NCBI GenBank assembly: GCA_019096155.1
Contig: JAHCVI010000001.1
Coordinates: 11,222,001-11,286,000, forward strand
Reading direction: 5' to 3'
DNA from: Staphylotrichum longicolle
Lineage: Eukaryota > Ascomycota > Sordariomycetes > Sordariales > Chaetomiaceae
DNA: 64,000 bases
In this document: one piece after another, positions 23,193-35,399 of the stretch
Position numbering within the stretch: the stretch's first letter is position 1
Layout of the letters: each line of letters opens with the position of its first letter
The notes under the pieces: generated by a model
Seen by the model: the letters and a program-made list of their open reading frames with translations, nothing else
What the model was told of the DNA's origin: nothing
Database searches by the model: none
Translations under genes and position numbers: made by a program

Positions 23193-25974
23193 CTAATCTC
23201 CTGGACCCCTACCACCCCTCGGCTCACCGCCCTCCCGCACAATATTCGGCCCCGTGCCGATCCCCGTCACGCTCCTGACAAACCAGTGCACCCAGCTCTC
23301 CGTCTCGAGCACGCCCCGCAGCTCGCCCGCGCGCTTCTCGACGTCCTCGACCTGCGCCTCGAACTGCGCGACCCCGTCCTCGACCTCGCGCACCCGTGAC
23401 ACGAGCGCGCCAATCTCGTACTCGAGCTTAGCCGCGAGCATCTCGACGTCCTTGACCGCGTCCGCCAGCCGCGCCCTCTCCTCCGCCACCAGCTCGTCGC
23501 CACCGTGCCGCGCCCGCTGATACGCCTCCTCGACGGCCCCGTGCAGGTTCTGCAGCTCCGCCTGCTGCGCGCCGAGCGTCTGGTCGAGCGCTGTCACGTC
23601 GGCGAGGTTCCGCGAGACCCAGGGCCCGAGGTCGGTTTGCACAAGCTGGAGGCGCGAGTATAGGCTGTAGGCGAGTTCGGCTTGGGAGTGGAGGGCGGCT
23701 AGGTCGTTAGCGTTGGGGGCGTCGGCGAGGGTGACGAGTTCGTCCCAGACGAGGACGGCGTCTTCGGCGGCGCTGAAGGAGAGGCGGCGCGGGTAGCGGG
23801 CTTCGTTGGCGAATTGGTGGAGGGAGGCGATGCAATCGATGCTCTGCCTGCGTTGGAGGGAGAGGAGAGGGCCGTCGGAGCTGCGCTCGATGGCGAGGAC
23901 GGGGCCTTCGAGGTCGCCGTCGGCGACGACTGAGCCGGCTGCTGAGACGTTGGCGCTGCGGACGTCCTTGGCCATCTCGGCGAGCGCGAGCTCTAGCCGT
24001 TCCTTCTCTTCCAGTGTTTGGAGCGGGGCGCTGACATTCGACAGCGTCTTCTCGCTGATCCCGTTGAGACCCGCAGTCGCGAGCACAGGCGCCGACTCGG
24101 CGGCTTCCCTGTCCTTGAGGCCAGAGAGGTAGTCCTCCGGCCTCACCTTCCAGGAGAAGGCCTTGCCTACCGCGACCGGGCTCGTTACGGCAGCTGATGA
24201 TTGCGCCAGCGTCGCAATGCTGGGGCTCGAGTACCCGCTCATGGCAGTGTCCGGGGTCTCGTCTTTGGACGGCCGACTGGCATGCCCTCTTAACCCGCCA
24301 CCCACGGCATCTCTAATGCGCCCCAGCCCTGAGCGGGCGTCACTCACCTTCCCGGCGACGCTCTTGAAGACGGTTTTCCGCAACGCGTCTCGGTCACCGA
24401 CAGGGGCCTCTGCCGAAATGGGCAGCGAAGTCGTTGCCTGCGGAGATGGGTAGGTTGCGGGTGAGTCCTCTTTCTTCTTGAAATCCGACTCGTCCTCGAG
24501 CGGCGCAGACCGTGTCTTCCGGGCGCCCAGCGGAGGGCCCAGTTCGTCCCTAAGCTCTTTCCCGAAAGCTGATACGGGATGCTCGGGTTCGTGGTCCTGA
24601 AGCGTTCTCCTAGGTTTCCCATGCCATAGCCATTTTGGCCGCTCACCGTATGCCAAGTTGATAAACTTTGCGAGATCAAGGGTCTCGATGTCTCCGATGT
24701 TGGCCTTGTCCCGGCCGCCCACCATTCCTATGACGAGCTCGCCTCGTTTCCCGCCAATCTCGGCGACGGTGGACTTGACGGCCTTCTGTACGCCCCACCC
24801 GCCTTCGCCGGCCGCCGCCTTGGCGGTCACGCTGTGGAGTTTGAGGAGTGTCTGCCGGTCCAACCGCCTCGTCCTCTCCAGCCTCATGGACTTCTGAAAT
24901 GTCCCAATGCCTTTCTTGGTGCTCTCGACATCAAAGACATCCTTGGGCACCGGGGCACCGTAGCAGCTGAGCCGGTTCCTCGCGCCGAGCAGTGAGCCAA
25001 GCAGGGCAGCAACCGTGGTTGGCCCGAGAATGCCATCTGTCGGTTCAATGTTGAAGTATTCCGAGCCAATCTCGGTCCACCAGTCGTTCACGGCCTTTTC
25101 CGTGACGTCGCAGAGCAGGCCATCAATGTACTCCTCGTCGAGCACGCCGAACATGAAGAGGGCCGTCTGGCACAGCTTGACAAGCTCGATCACGGCCTGG
25201 ACGACGGGTATCCTGTCGCTGGTCTTGTACATCTGCATGAACTTTGCCTGGGTCGCCGAGGTCGGATCGGTAAGTGTGAGGCCTGACCGCCCAGAGCATC
25301 CCAGCCGTTTCAGGTTCTCGTTGACGATGAACTCCTGTCGATGCTTCCGTATGTCACCGTCGGGACCCGCGATGACGGTCAGTGCCGAGGGAAAGCTGCT
25401 GAGGTTGGTGACCATGAGTTCCCCAATCTCGGTCTCCTTGGGCCGGGCATGATACTGGTGGATGGCCTTGAAGTAGACCCTCAGCCTCGGCGACCAAGCC
25501 TTCTCGTCTGCGGGGACCTCCAACACGCCGACGACCACCGAGTGTTTGGGGTCGCCCGTGTAGGCGGCGATGACGACGGTGGGAGACTGGCGGGAGCACG
25601 CCCACTGCTCGACGAGGTAGAGCTCGTAGCCGGGAAGGACATGTCGGCGCTCGACAACGGTAACCGAGGTGTCGTCTTCGAGGAATCTGTGCACAGAGCA
25701 CGTCAGCGGGCATTGGCGCGGGGCAGACAAGGGCAGCGTACTTGAAGGCGACGGGGTCTGGGAGAACCACGCGGCGTCGGCCCGGACTCGGTGTGGTGGC
25801 AGGCGCAGGGACAGGCATGGCAGTGGGTGCGGATGCGGATGCGGATGCGGATGGGGGTGCAGGTGCGGGCGCAGGCGTATTCTGCCGGGTTGCTGTGCGG
25901 GCCAGGGTCAACTCCTCCTCCCTGTGCACCCTGCCGTCGAGGGCGGTGGTCGGGAATGCGAGCCGGAGGGACAT
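23193..25974 (-). CDS. STB2/STB6-like Sin3-associated protein
   Basis: Two exons, 25974-25742 and 25686-23193, with a 55-nt intron (GTACGC...CACAG) splitting a Lys codon; 908 residues. The N-terminus carries an Ala/Ser/Pro tract (residues 33-65, coded by GGATGC-type repeats). It is followed by the block FLEDDTSVTVVERRHVLPGYELYLVEQW and about 300 well-ordered residues typical of the fungal STB6 N-terminal region. The middle (about 430-660) is disordered and Ser/Pro-rich. The C-terminal 200 residues have heptad-like coiled coil (for example AKLEYEIGALVSRVREVEDG). Family members bind Sin3, the scaffold of the Rpd3 histone deacetylase complex, so a nuclear corepressor role is inferred. Assignment rests on remembered family features, not a search. 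Confidence 0.78.
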
Positions 25975-27146
25975 GGCGGCGGTGTTACGGCGTCGACGTC
26001 AACATCAACATCAACGGGGGCCGGAGCATTGCGGGGACCCGGTAACCTGGTAGCGGCTGGCAGCGTCCCCAGGGGCAGCATCCATGCCCACGACAGGGAA
26101 GTGCAGTGCTCCGTCTGGCCAAGCGAGAAGCGAAACAATGACAAGACGCTCCAGGCCGCCCAAGACCCATCGTGGGGCCAACTGGGGCCAACCGGGCGGT
26201 GAAGGACTGCGGCAGTTGGGAGGAGGTATTGTGCAGGTTGCAGGTTGAGGCAATCACCAAGTGCGTGGAAGTTACGCGGGATGGAGTGTAACTCTCGGAA
26301 CGCACCGAAACGTCGAGCTGTGTTGGTGGTGCGGCCTGGCATGTGATGTCAGGGCATTCCTTCCGCGGATCGGAGATCGAGGAAATAGGTGACGTTAATT
26401 GCCTGAAACTGAATAATACAGCACCCTCGGTCAGTTTGTATGGACAGTGCCGTACCTCAGGTAGGTTTCTTGAGGTAATCACATGCCCTGAGCCACTCAG
26501 CAGATGCTCATGTTCGTCCGTGCAGTGCATCTCATGATCGAGGACGCCAACGCATAGATCATACAAGGGACATAACTTGGCCCCGAACTTGTCAGATATT
26601 CTCCTCGTTGCACGCTTATGAGATGCCAGTGATGAAGACGGACAGAACAAACTCGCTCGCGTGCTGTGGTTTCGGTAATAATACCTACCGTACTCCTTAC
26701 CAACTGTGCCTTGCAACGCCCAAACCCCCCCCCCTCCCTCTGCCTCTGAGCAACTTGACCCCTGCACTCCGGCTGTTCCAGCGTCCCATCAGCGGGGTAC
26801 GTCACCTGAAAGCGCAGCGAATTAGCGCCGTGCAGGTGCCATCGGCCACCGGGGCTACAGGTCCGCTTCCATCCAGCCAAAGCCGGATCGTCGTGCGAAC
26901 GAAAGCATGACCTTGGGCTTTCTCCGAACAACCCCCAGGATCAACGAGAACCCACGGTCAAGCCAACGTCACCAGCTGTCTGGATTTCCCACCTCGCGAC
27001 AAACGGTGCAATTATAGCTTCGGATAGCCCCAGCAAGACGATGCTGGGCGCACTCGCTTCTTAGAGTCTTGTTACACAGCACAGCAAGCAAACGATTCTC
27101 CAGCCCCCAGAACCTCGGGGGACCTCATCCAGACACCGAGAACAAA
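25975..27146. promoter_or_regulatory. Divergent intergenic region (STB6-like / RMD5)
   Basis: 1.17 kb between two head-to-head genes. The ORF 25985-26767 on the minus strand is an unspliced, composition-poor frame overlapping this promoter and was not accepted. No specific regulatory site could be supported. Confidence 0.5.
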
Positions 27147-28541
27147 ATGGAGGCAACACAGAAGCTAGAGGCGCTCCTCGACGAGCTGGGAAAAGCCAAC
27201 AGGCTGCCCAGGCTGTCGGCAGCAGCCCGCGATATCGACAAGGTCATCGACCTGCTCAGCGTCGCCCGCGACGACATCGCCAAATCAATGGATTCCCACA
27301 CGGCGAGCATTACCATGACGAAGCTCCAGAATCCCATCAAGACGGCCTTCGACAAGGTCAACGACGACCTGAAGGCCGCCTCGTCTGCACACAAGAAGGT
27401 GGGAAGATCATTAGACAAGGTAGGCTTCCCTCGTACCCCCCTCTCCCCCTCCGGAGAGGCCCCGGACCGCCAGCTCTGACAGCATCTCCCACAGCATTTT
27501 CCCTTAAAACAACTCCCGACAGACAATGAAGCCATGGAAAACCACCAGCCGCTGATAAACCGTGCCATCGCCATGCACCTGCTGCGGGAAGGACAGTTTG
27601 GCGTGGCCTCGACCTTCATTGGAGAGGTTCAAGCCAAGGCCGCACGCGCGGTCCCGTCCAGCCCCGACGAACCCATGGATCAGGATGAGGACGGACAGGA
27701 TACCGATGCCGATGCCGACGGGTCGACGGGCTATGACGTGTCCCACGAGGACGACTACGACCTCTCCTCCCTCCACTCCCAAGAGCTTCAAGAAAAGTTC
27801 GCCGAAATGTACCGCATTCTCCAGGAGCTCAAGGCTCGCAACCTGCTCCCCGCTATCGAATGGGCGCGCGCAAACTCGGACGAGCTCGAGGCTCGTGGCA
27901 GCAATCTCGAATTCGACCTGTCCAAACTCCAATACGTCTGGCTCTTCCAAGGCCCCGCCGTCAACCACCTGCCCGACGACGAGCACAACGGCCGCGCCGG
28001 CGCCCTCGCCTACGCCCGCCAGCACTTTGGCCGCTTCCAGACCCGCCACCTCGCCGAGATCCAGCGCCTCGCCAGCGCCATGGTCTACGCGCCGAACCTC
28101 GCGGCCTCGCCCTACCACAGCACCTTCTCCCCGCTCTCCACCCCCTTCGCCGACGTCGCCGCCTCCTTCACGCGCGAGTTCTGCTCCCTCCTCGGCCTCT
28201 CGGCCGAGTCCCCGCTCTACCTGGCCGTCACGGCCGGCGCCCTCGCCCTGCCCCGCCTCATCAAGTACATGCAGGCCACCCGCTCCAAGGGCACCGAGTG
28301 GACCACGGCGCAGGAGCTCCCCTACGAGACGCCCCTGCCGCAGAGCATGCTCTTCCACAGCATCTTTGTCTGCCCCGTCAGCAAGGAGCAGACCACCGAG
28401 GAGAACCCGCCCATGGTCCTGCCCTGCGGCCACATGCTCGCCCGCGAGACCCTGCAGAAGCTGTGCAAGGGCAACCGCTTCAAGTGCCCGTACTGTCCCG
28501 CCGAGGGCCTGGTCAAGGACGCCCGGCGGGTCGTGTTGTAG
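27147..28541 (+). CDS. rmd5: GID/CTLH E3 ubiquitin ligase subunit Rmd5 (Gid2)
   Basis: RING-bearing subunit of the GID ligase that, with Fyv10/Gid9, ubiquitinates gluconeogenic enzymes in yeast. Exons are 27147-27419 and 27495-28541; the intron GTAGGC...ACAG joins DK to HFPLKQLPTD. 439 residues versus 421 in yeast. An N-terminal helical region leads to LisH-like INRAIAMHLLREGQFGVASTF, then an acidic linker (MDQDEDGQDTDADADG), then CTLH/CRA helices (LQEKFAEMYRILQELKARNL to YARQHFGRFQ). The C-terminal Gid-type RING has CPVSKEQ, LPCGHML and CPYCP with fewer zinc ligands than a classical RING, as usual for this subunit. Cytosolic/nuclear. Frames after the stop on both strands are GC-rich shadows. 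Confidence 0.92.
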
Positions 28542-29335
28542 GGCGCTGCTGCTGCCGCCGCTGGCTCCGGGGCCGTGGGCGAAGAGGGAAAGAGGAGGTG
28601 GCGGTTCGGGGGTTCGTGGGATCCGTGGGCGCTGCTGGATGGGGTGCGGAACGGGAATGGGGGGAGGGCGACCGTGGCGCCGCCGCCGCTGCCCAGCCCG
28701 GGGTTGATCTCCTCGGCATTTCCAGAGATTTATCTCGAGCGGGGGTCTTGGGCCGCGTTTCGCGCTTTTCAGGAGGTGGGCGGGGCGAGGAGGCTGGCTG
28801 GGGAGCCTGCTCAAGAGGAAGAACAGCAACGAGAAGAGCAGGAGGAGGAGGAGGAACACGCGATAGATACACACCATGACTGAGAACACGACGACGCCAC
28901 CATCAACAACATGCAGCCGGACACGCACCTCGGGTTTGGGCTTCACTTTCACGGTTTGGTGGAGGTGGTGTTTCAGCACAGCGGGGACGCTGACGCGGAC
29001 GTCGAAGTGGACGTACACGCTGACGTGGAGTTGGAGCTGGAGATGGAGATCGAGACGGAGATGGGAATAGTTTAGCTCTTGCCAGTGGAAGCACGACGAG
29101 GGAGCTTTCTCATCTTGGTGTTTTTCTTGTTTTGTTTTCTTTGTTTTTCTCAGCGGCATAGCTTAGGTATCTCACCAGCAAGGCCCATAGGAGCATACGG
29201 GATTACGGTTCGGGGTTGCGGCGCGGCCACAGGTATGGGATCTCAACTTTGGTTGTTCTTTTGCGGCGTTCGTTGGTTAAGGCGTCGGGTCGGCTGGGCT
29301 GGTTGGTTGGCTGGGTTATCTCTTTTTGGGCGGAT

Positions 29336-29392
29336 TCAGGTCAGGTCAGGTCAGGTCACGCCAGGTCAGGCAGGTGGATGGATGGATGGTTC
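29336..29392. repeat. CAGGT/GGAT short tandem repeats
   Basis: Five or more CAGGT units followed by three GGAT units, in the spacer between RMD5 and the UPF0658 gene. Confidence 0.75.
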
Positions 29393-29790
29393 TCGGTCGC
29401 GGGTAACAATGGAACGGAGTCGGGAGGTTGGCAGATACACTAGATTGATATCGATCTTATTTATCCATTGAATATCTTCTCGAGATGAAAGGGGGGTAAG
29501 GGATGTTGAGATGACCATGAATCAAGGGCAGATACAGTTTGGATGTCAGTACGAGATCATGACGCAGTTTTCAATCAGTCCAATTCATCCAACTCGACGA
29601 CGGACTGAAGGGAGGTTTTAAATGAAGGCACCGGGTATCGCCCAAGTCAAAGACTTGTAAATGCATTCGTACAATATGCTTGAATCTCTTTCAATTTCTC
29701 TCCCCCTTTCCTATGTAGCTAGTACATCCCCTCCGTACACCATCCCTCTTCCATCCCCACCTCTAATCCCCCCTTCCACCCTCACCCCTG

Positions 29791-29813
29791 CCCCCCCCCC
29801 CCCCCCCCCCCCC
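29791..29813. repeat. Poly(C) tract of 23
   Basis: Uninterrupted C run in intergenic DNA. Notable because the coding regions of this window show losses in short C runs, yet a long run is kept here. Its exact length is unlikely to be reliable. Confidence 0.85.
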
Positions 29814-30323
29814 ACTTTCCCTCCTCCATGCAGCAAAGATTAGAAAACAAAATCAGACGCCCAACTCAACAAGAAAAACAACCCAAAACACACACAAATG
29901 TTGAATCGAAAACGCCATTCTCCTCCCTCCCCTCCTTCCCGTCCCCCTTCCATCCCTTCCATGCTTCAAAACAGCAAGATGATTTACTCGCGGAAAGAAA
30001 CGCCAGAGATTCTTTGCGTGAATGTGAGAGTGTGTGTGTTTCACAGCTTGCAGAGAACTCAGTAGGAAAATTAATCAATAAACAAAAACACCAAATGGGG
30101 ATATCTATGCCGGCCCTGTTGTGGCTACGACCTTCCGCTGCTGACAAGTGAGAGGAAAAAGTAAAAACCAAAAAAGATCTTTCTCGTCCAGCTTGCTGTT
30201 GTTGCTCCTTTACTTCAGACTTCCAGGTCGTAAATTTCGTAATGTTGTGGCTCACGCCACTTTGCTACCGCTTTCCTTTTTGCTGCTTGTTCCTCCGCCC
30301 TTACCCACCGACTCTGCCCCGCC

Positions 30324-31650
30324 TTAGTCGATCGTCATGCGGCTGGGGAGTGCGGGCTTCTGGTCGTTCATCTGGTACGAGTTGGCGTCCTCCTTCTCCG
30401 GATCGGGACCCTTGGGCCGGCGGAGGTGCGACTTGAGACCCGCGCCAAAGTTGTTCATGCAGATGAAGGCGTTGATGATGGTCAGGATGATGAGCAGGAT
30501 GGTCAGGACGGCAAAGGCCGTCAGCGACCGGCGGACGGCGTCGTAGTCCTGGCTGTGGCCCGGCTGGTAGATGCGCACCAGCTTGAAGAAGAAGTAGGCC
30601 AGGCCGCCAAAGTACGTCAGGATGACGAAGCACACGCCGATCCGGTTCTCGCGTCGAGTGAAGAAGGCGGCGCACAGCAGGATGGCAATGGTGATCGGGA
30701 TGGCGGCGACGTGCAGGCCCAGCTCGAAGTCCTTCACGCCGTTGACAATGACAAGGAACTGCACGGTGAAGCCGAGAAAGAAGAAAAAGTCGAATTTGAG
30801 CAGGGCAATGTAGATCTGTAGACCTTATTAGCAAATCGAGTCGGCACAGGCTTCTGGGGGGAAAGCTCTACCTGATAGTGCAGGAAGCGCTTCTTCATGC
30901 GGTAGTCGGCGCCAATCTGCTTCAGAATATCCCAGGCAAACTCGCGGTAGAGCTGGTAAGCAATGGCGCCCATGACAACGGTGACCACGCCGACGACAGC
31001 GGGGACGGCAATGAGGAAGGGCTTGCACAACAACCACACGTTGCGGTCCTGCTCGTCGGGCTTCAGCGCGTTCCCCTTGAGTAGCTTGTCGATCGATTGG
31101 TCGATCTGGTCGATCTGAAGGATGGCGTAGACGAAGATGGCCAAGTTGGCCACGCAGAGGCCGATGATCTGAATGGTGTTCTTGAGGCGGAGGGCGTCCC
31201 ATGCCAGCAGCAGGATGTAGAGAAAGCCGAAGATGAAGAGGGTCAAGAATGTGGGTATCGTGCGGTACTGCGACTTGAGGCGGTCGCTGAGGTCCTTGTC
31301 ACTCTGGTACACGAGACTGAACTGGAACCTCCCAAACACGTATCTGCGGCATCATGTCAGCGTCGGGATGGCTGTCTTGTGGTGGTTGAAACGGCTGCGA
31401 CTTACGACTCAAAGGCCACACAGATCAAGGCCTGCAGGCCCACGACGAGGAAGAAGAGCTTCGCCCATTTCGAGGCGAGGAAGTCTGTCGAGAAGAGCTT
31501 TTGCTTGGGCCCACCCGACGGGGCAGGAACGCTGGAGGCCATCATGGGGCCGTCGTCGCGGTAGCGCGGGTCACCGTAGGACCCGTCAAAGCTCGAGATG
31601 GGCTGCGAGCCGGCCAAGTATGACCGGCGGAATTCCCGTTGCGAAGCCAC
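30324..31650 (-). CDS. UPF0658-type Golgi multi-pass membrane protein
   Basis: Exons 31650-31406, 31343-30872 and 30815-30324 (introns 62 and 56 nt). About seven hydrophobic helices: LFFLVVGLQALICVAF, then FLTLFIFGFLYILLLAW, IQIIGLCVANLAIFVYA, FLIAVPAVVGVVTVVMG, a Phe-rich one, ITIAILLCAAFF and LTAFAVLTILLIILTIINAF. The cytosolic tail is Lys/Arg/Asp-rich. Fungal relatives are placed in the Golgi; molecular function unknown. The start is unclear: the protein-like N-terminus (ASQREFRRSYLAG) extends back to a GTG at 31650 with an in-frame TAA five codons upstream and no ATG. The first in-frame ATG is at 31545, giving 367 residues. Either a spliced or non-ATG start, or an assembly error upstream, is possible. 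Confidence 0.8.
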
Positions 31651-34365
31651 GACGGGCAGGTCTTATGGCACCGGCTGTTGCGGTTGTTTCTTTGTGTTGG
31701 TTTGCAGGCGGGTCGACGTGGCCGGCGCAGTGGGTCGAGGGGCACAGTCGGTGGCCGGTCGGTCGGTCGGTCGGTTGGGGTGAACTCGTGGAGAGGAGAA
31801 AAGCGTCGGAGAAAAGCGTCGGTGGGCGCGTGTGGTGTTGGGCCCTCGCGGGGAATTTGATGGGGGGCGCGCAGTGCTTGAATGAATGCGTTTCTCTGCC
31901 GACGCAGTGTGTTGCGTTGCGGTGATCAGAGATGGAGTTCGACGGGACCAAGGGGGAGGTTCGGGTTTGAATTTCGTCGGCAGAGGGCAGGCTGAAACAC
32001 GTCGAGGAGCTGAGGTGTTCGAGTGTCGCCGTTTCCTGGGAGTTTGGGGGCACAATTTGCAGAGGGCGCTGCTGAGCCAAGCACCTAACCGGGCGGCGTT
32101 GTAACCCGGGGAGCGACAGTGGTGGAGTCCGTCTCCGAAAGAAGAAGCGATGAAAACAATAAAATCAAAGAGCGAGAGAGACCATACGACCAAACGATGG
32201 GCAACGGGTCACCTGTATGTAGTCTAAATTTGATAACGACTGGATGGAAAAGAGGGAACCCAGGGCGCCAGGGTGGAGGGTGGAGGGTGGAGGGTGGGAT
32301 GTTGCAGCGCAGCAGAGGACTGCAATTCGGCAGGTGACAAAACGGGCCAAGAGGCGACTTAGGACAGGAACCCAGGACTCTGGGGGAGCAGCGGAGCATC
32401 CCAACATGCCAAACAGGGGCTAGCTTCCCCCATCAGCCTCCTTCCCGAAGCACAGGTTTGACTTGGTCCCGAGGCTGTGCACGACTGCACGCTCCTCGAG
32501 TTCCAACTCCAGACTCGGTCAGGCCCCGATCTCGTGGAGTTGACGGCGGGCAGTGTCTCCAGTTTGACGCTTCGTTGATGACATGCTGATTTTCGTCTAT
32601 TTATTGATTTTTCCCGATCGATCTATCTCTCCTAAAAACTCAGCTCGCAGTGCTGACGCCTTTTGTGTTGGGTTTGCAACGGAGGTCCCCCTGAACTGGG
32701 TCCACCCGCACACCTTAAGTCGTTTCGGACCATGCAAGTCTTCCCACAGTTCGACAACAAGAACCTGGGACTCGTCCAGGTCTCGCCGGCGAATCCATAA
32801 TCGCTTGCAGGAGCCCGGCCCGCCCTCGGTCAAGTTCCCATCCATCCAACCATTGGCTCTTTCAGGTGTTGGGGGGTTTCTTGGGCCTGGTCCGGCGAGT
32901 ATGGCTGAGCTGCACTTTCAGCCCAGCCCCACCCGAGCATGCTGGCCCTCAGCCTTGGCTGGCCTTGTCGCAGGGGCTGAGGAATTCACTGTCCTGGGCG
33001 TTGCGCACACGCGACCAGTCCTGGACAGTGGCACGCTTCGCGGGTTTTGCAACGGCATAACTTAGGTACTCCGTAACTCAACCCCAACCGCGCGCGGGTA
33101 TCTCGGTCCCTTGCCAGGTATTGGTGTCAGCCTCACGACGAATCCGTACTCGTGGCAGCCGAGTGCCGTGTTCCGCGGATTCCTGATGGGTTGGACCCTG
33201 GAGAGTCGATCCTGGGACCGGGTTGGAGTGGGTCAGGGTCTCTCTGATGCGGGACACGCCGAGCAAGCGACAATCCATGCTGTGCCGCATCGCTGTCCTG
33301 TTTGCGCTGCGAAATGACGACAGGAAGGACAAGCATTGCTACCCTCCAAATCAATATTCATGGTGCTCAATGATGCCACTGACACCACTGCAGGTGTCCG
33401 CAGCATAGATTACTGCGGCACCGTCCAGTTCTTGAACGCCTGGAAGCCTGCGCCGAGAGCTCGGCGTGACCATTTGATAGGCCCAGCCATATCAGAGCAG
33501 GCGGATCGGCAATCGTGGGTGTTAGTGGTCGATCCTTTGCCGCTGCCAGGCGAGCACCAGCGAGCTCGAGCTCGAGGCGAGTTCAATGGCTCACAAGTCG
33601 CGTGAGGTCGGGTGTTTGAAGCGGCAGAGTGTTGCCTCACGGCTTCCCCAGCCCGTGTAATGCTCACTCCTCAAGTCGAGACAGATCCAGACTTTGCGGG
33701 ATGTGGTGTTGTGGATGACGATGAGGCGGCAGTCCCGAACTGGAGAACCCTGGCTGTCTGGGCTGTGATGAGTGGGCCAGTTGAGGGTTTGGCTGTACTG
33801 TGGTACAAACACACTTTGCGTACCACCCGACCAAAAAAGCCTGTACAACGAAGATCAGGCTTAGGGGGGTTTTGATGCTCTTTTCAAGAAATTTAGCTTT
33901 TGTTGTAGGGACAGAGGGGGTGGGCAATGCAAGCTATATTCGCATCCCATTGAAATAGAGATGTCCCAATTGTTCAAGTTGCTTTGGGAGACGGTTTTTT
34001 TTTGTCCGGAAGGGGCGTACCTCGTCAAGCTTGAGATGGAACACATCGTGACCTGTAGCACTTCTATCCAAAGAATGTGAATGGTGCTTTAGTTGGGAAC
34101 AATATTTACTTTGTAAAGACTAATTGGGTAATAAGTTCTGCCTCGACGACCTGCAACCATGTGTGACATTGACGACGAAAGTCAATCAGAACCAGAGCGC
34201 CAAGCCACAGCATTGGATGGATTTGGTACTCCGTGCTGCTGGTACTTCGTACCTGGTGGGGTTTCTTCTGGCGCATGCACCCAGCGATCTGACGCGCTTG
34301 CGGGCATCCCAAGCACGCGCCAAACCTCGTCTCTCCCGCAACCCCATTGCACCCCACCATCAGCC
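31651..34365. promoter_or_regulatory. 2.7 kb divergent intergenic region
   Basis: Lies between the UPF0658 gene (-) and PP4R2 (+). It holds (GGTC)n at about 31757-31776 and three GGTGGAGG-type units at 32275-32300. The minus-strand leader of the UPF0658 gene has no ATG for about 500 bp. No protein-coding gene supported. Confidence 0.5.
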
Positions 34366-35365
34366 ATGACCGATAGGATGGAGCTCGAGACTGGCGACGA
34401 CATCCTGGGCAGGCCGCCCTGGATGGCTCCATGGACTAGTGAGTGCTCGCGTGCGACAACACAACCCCCGGCGACGATTGAAATCCGAAACATACCTTAT
34501 GCTCACTGCCACTGCTGCCACAGCTCCGCTGGCCTCAGCTGCTGCCCACCGTCCTCGCACGCATCGAAAAGGTGACTTGCCCTGCACAAGATATTCGCGT
34601 TTGACAAGGGCAACCTGGGCTGACGGTTGACGACTGCAACTCGCAGATTGCCCACACCGAGTTTCCGATCCCCAACATCCCCTCTCCCATCCTCCTGCGC
34701 GGCCTCCCTCCCCGCGCTTCCTCGCGCCGCTCCCGTCTTCAGACCCATTCGAAGCACCCGACCATACCGAGCCATCATCGTCACAAGGGACAAACAAGGA
34801 GAATGCGGATCCGACGTCGCCCTCTGCGCCAGAAGTGCTGCCGCCACGAATGCTGCCCCTTCCTCGACCACTGTGAACCCCCCACTCAACCTCAGCTGCC
34901 AGCACGTACCGCTCTCCCAAACCCGTCGCCGACATGCTCGACGAGATCCTGTCCGTCTTGCGCACCGACTTCCCCAGTACCCGCCCCACACTATCCAACG
35001 TCTGTCTGAGCTCGTCCTGCGCCCAGGCAGCATTACCGCAACCTGGTGCCCTATCTCCACGCCCTCGACCGTGTCGTGCACGTTACCAGCGGCGCCAACA
35101 CGTATCCGCTCCCACCGGCCCTTCCCGAAATAGGCGCCATGTCTCTCCTAGCGAACGGCGCCGGCGGCGGGGGTGCGGCCAGCTTGTCCATCGACACCGC
35201 CGCGGCGAATAGCATCGGCTCGGACGACGCATTGGGCGGGGCGCTGCTGACGCCGATCCCCTGGCTCGCTAGGAGAGCGAACGGGACCGGCAGCGATGAT
35301 GGCAGTGATCTCGGCAGCTCGTCCCCCTTGTCCGCGAGCGGGAACCCTGCGCAACAATTTCAGAT

Positions 35366-35399
<34 letters not shown>

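Larger units (their letters stand above)
28542..30323. other. Intergenic, convergent 3' ends, with simple repeats
   Basis: Contains a GGAGGA/GACGTGGA-rich stretch (28800-29060), CAGGT repeats and a 23-base C run. No additional gene supported. Confidence 0.6.

Noticed and set aside
25985..26767. 260-codon minus-strand frame upstream of the STB6-like gene
   Set aside because: Overlaps other frames on both strands, random composition, sits in a divergent promoter.
27504..29159. 551-codon minus-strand frame
   Set aside because: Antisense of Rmd5 and its GC-rich 3' flank; Val/Leu/Gly/Glu shadow composition.
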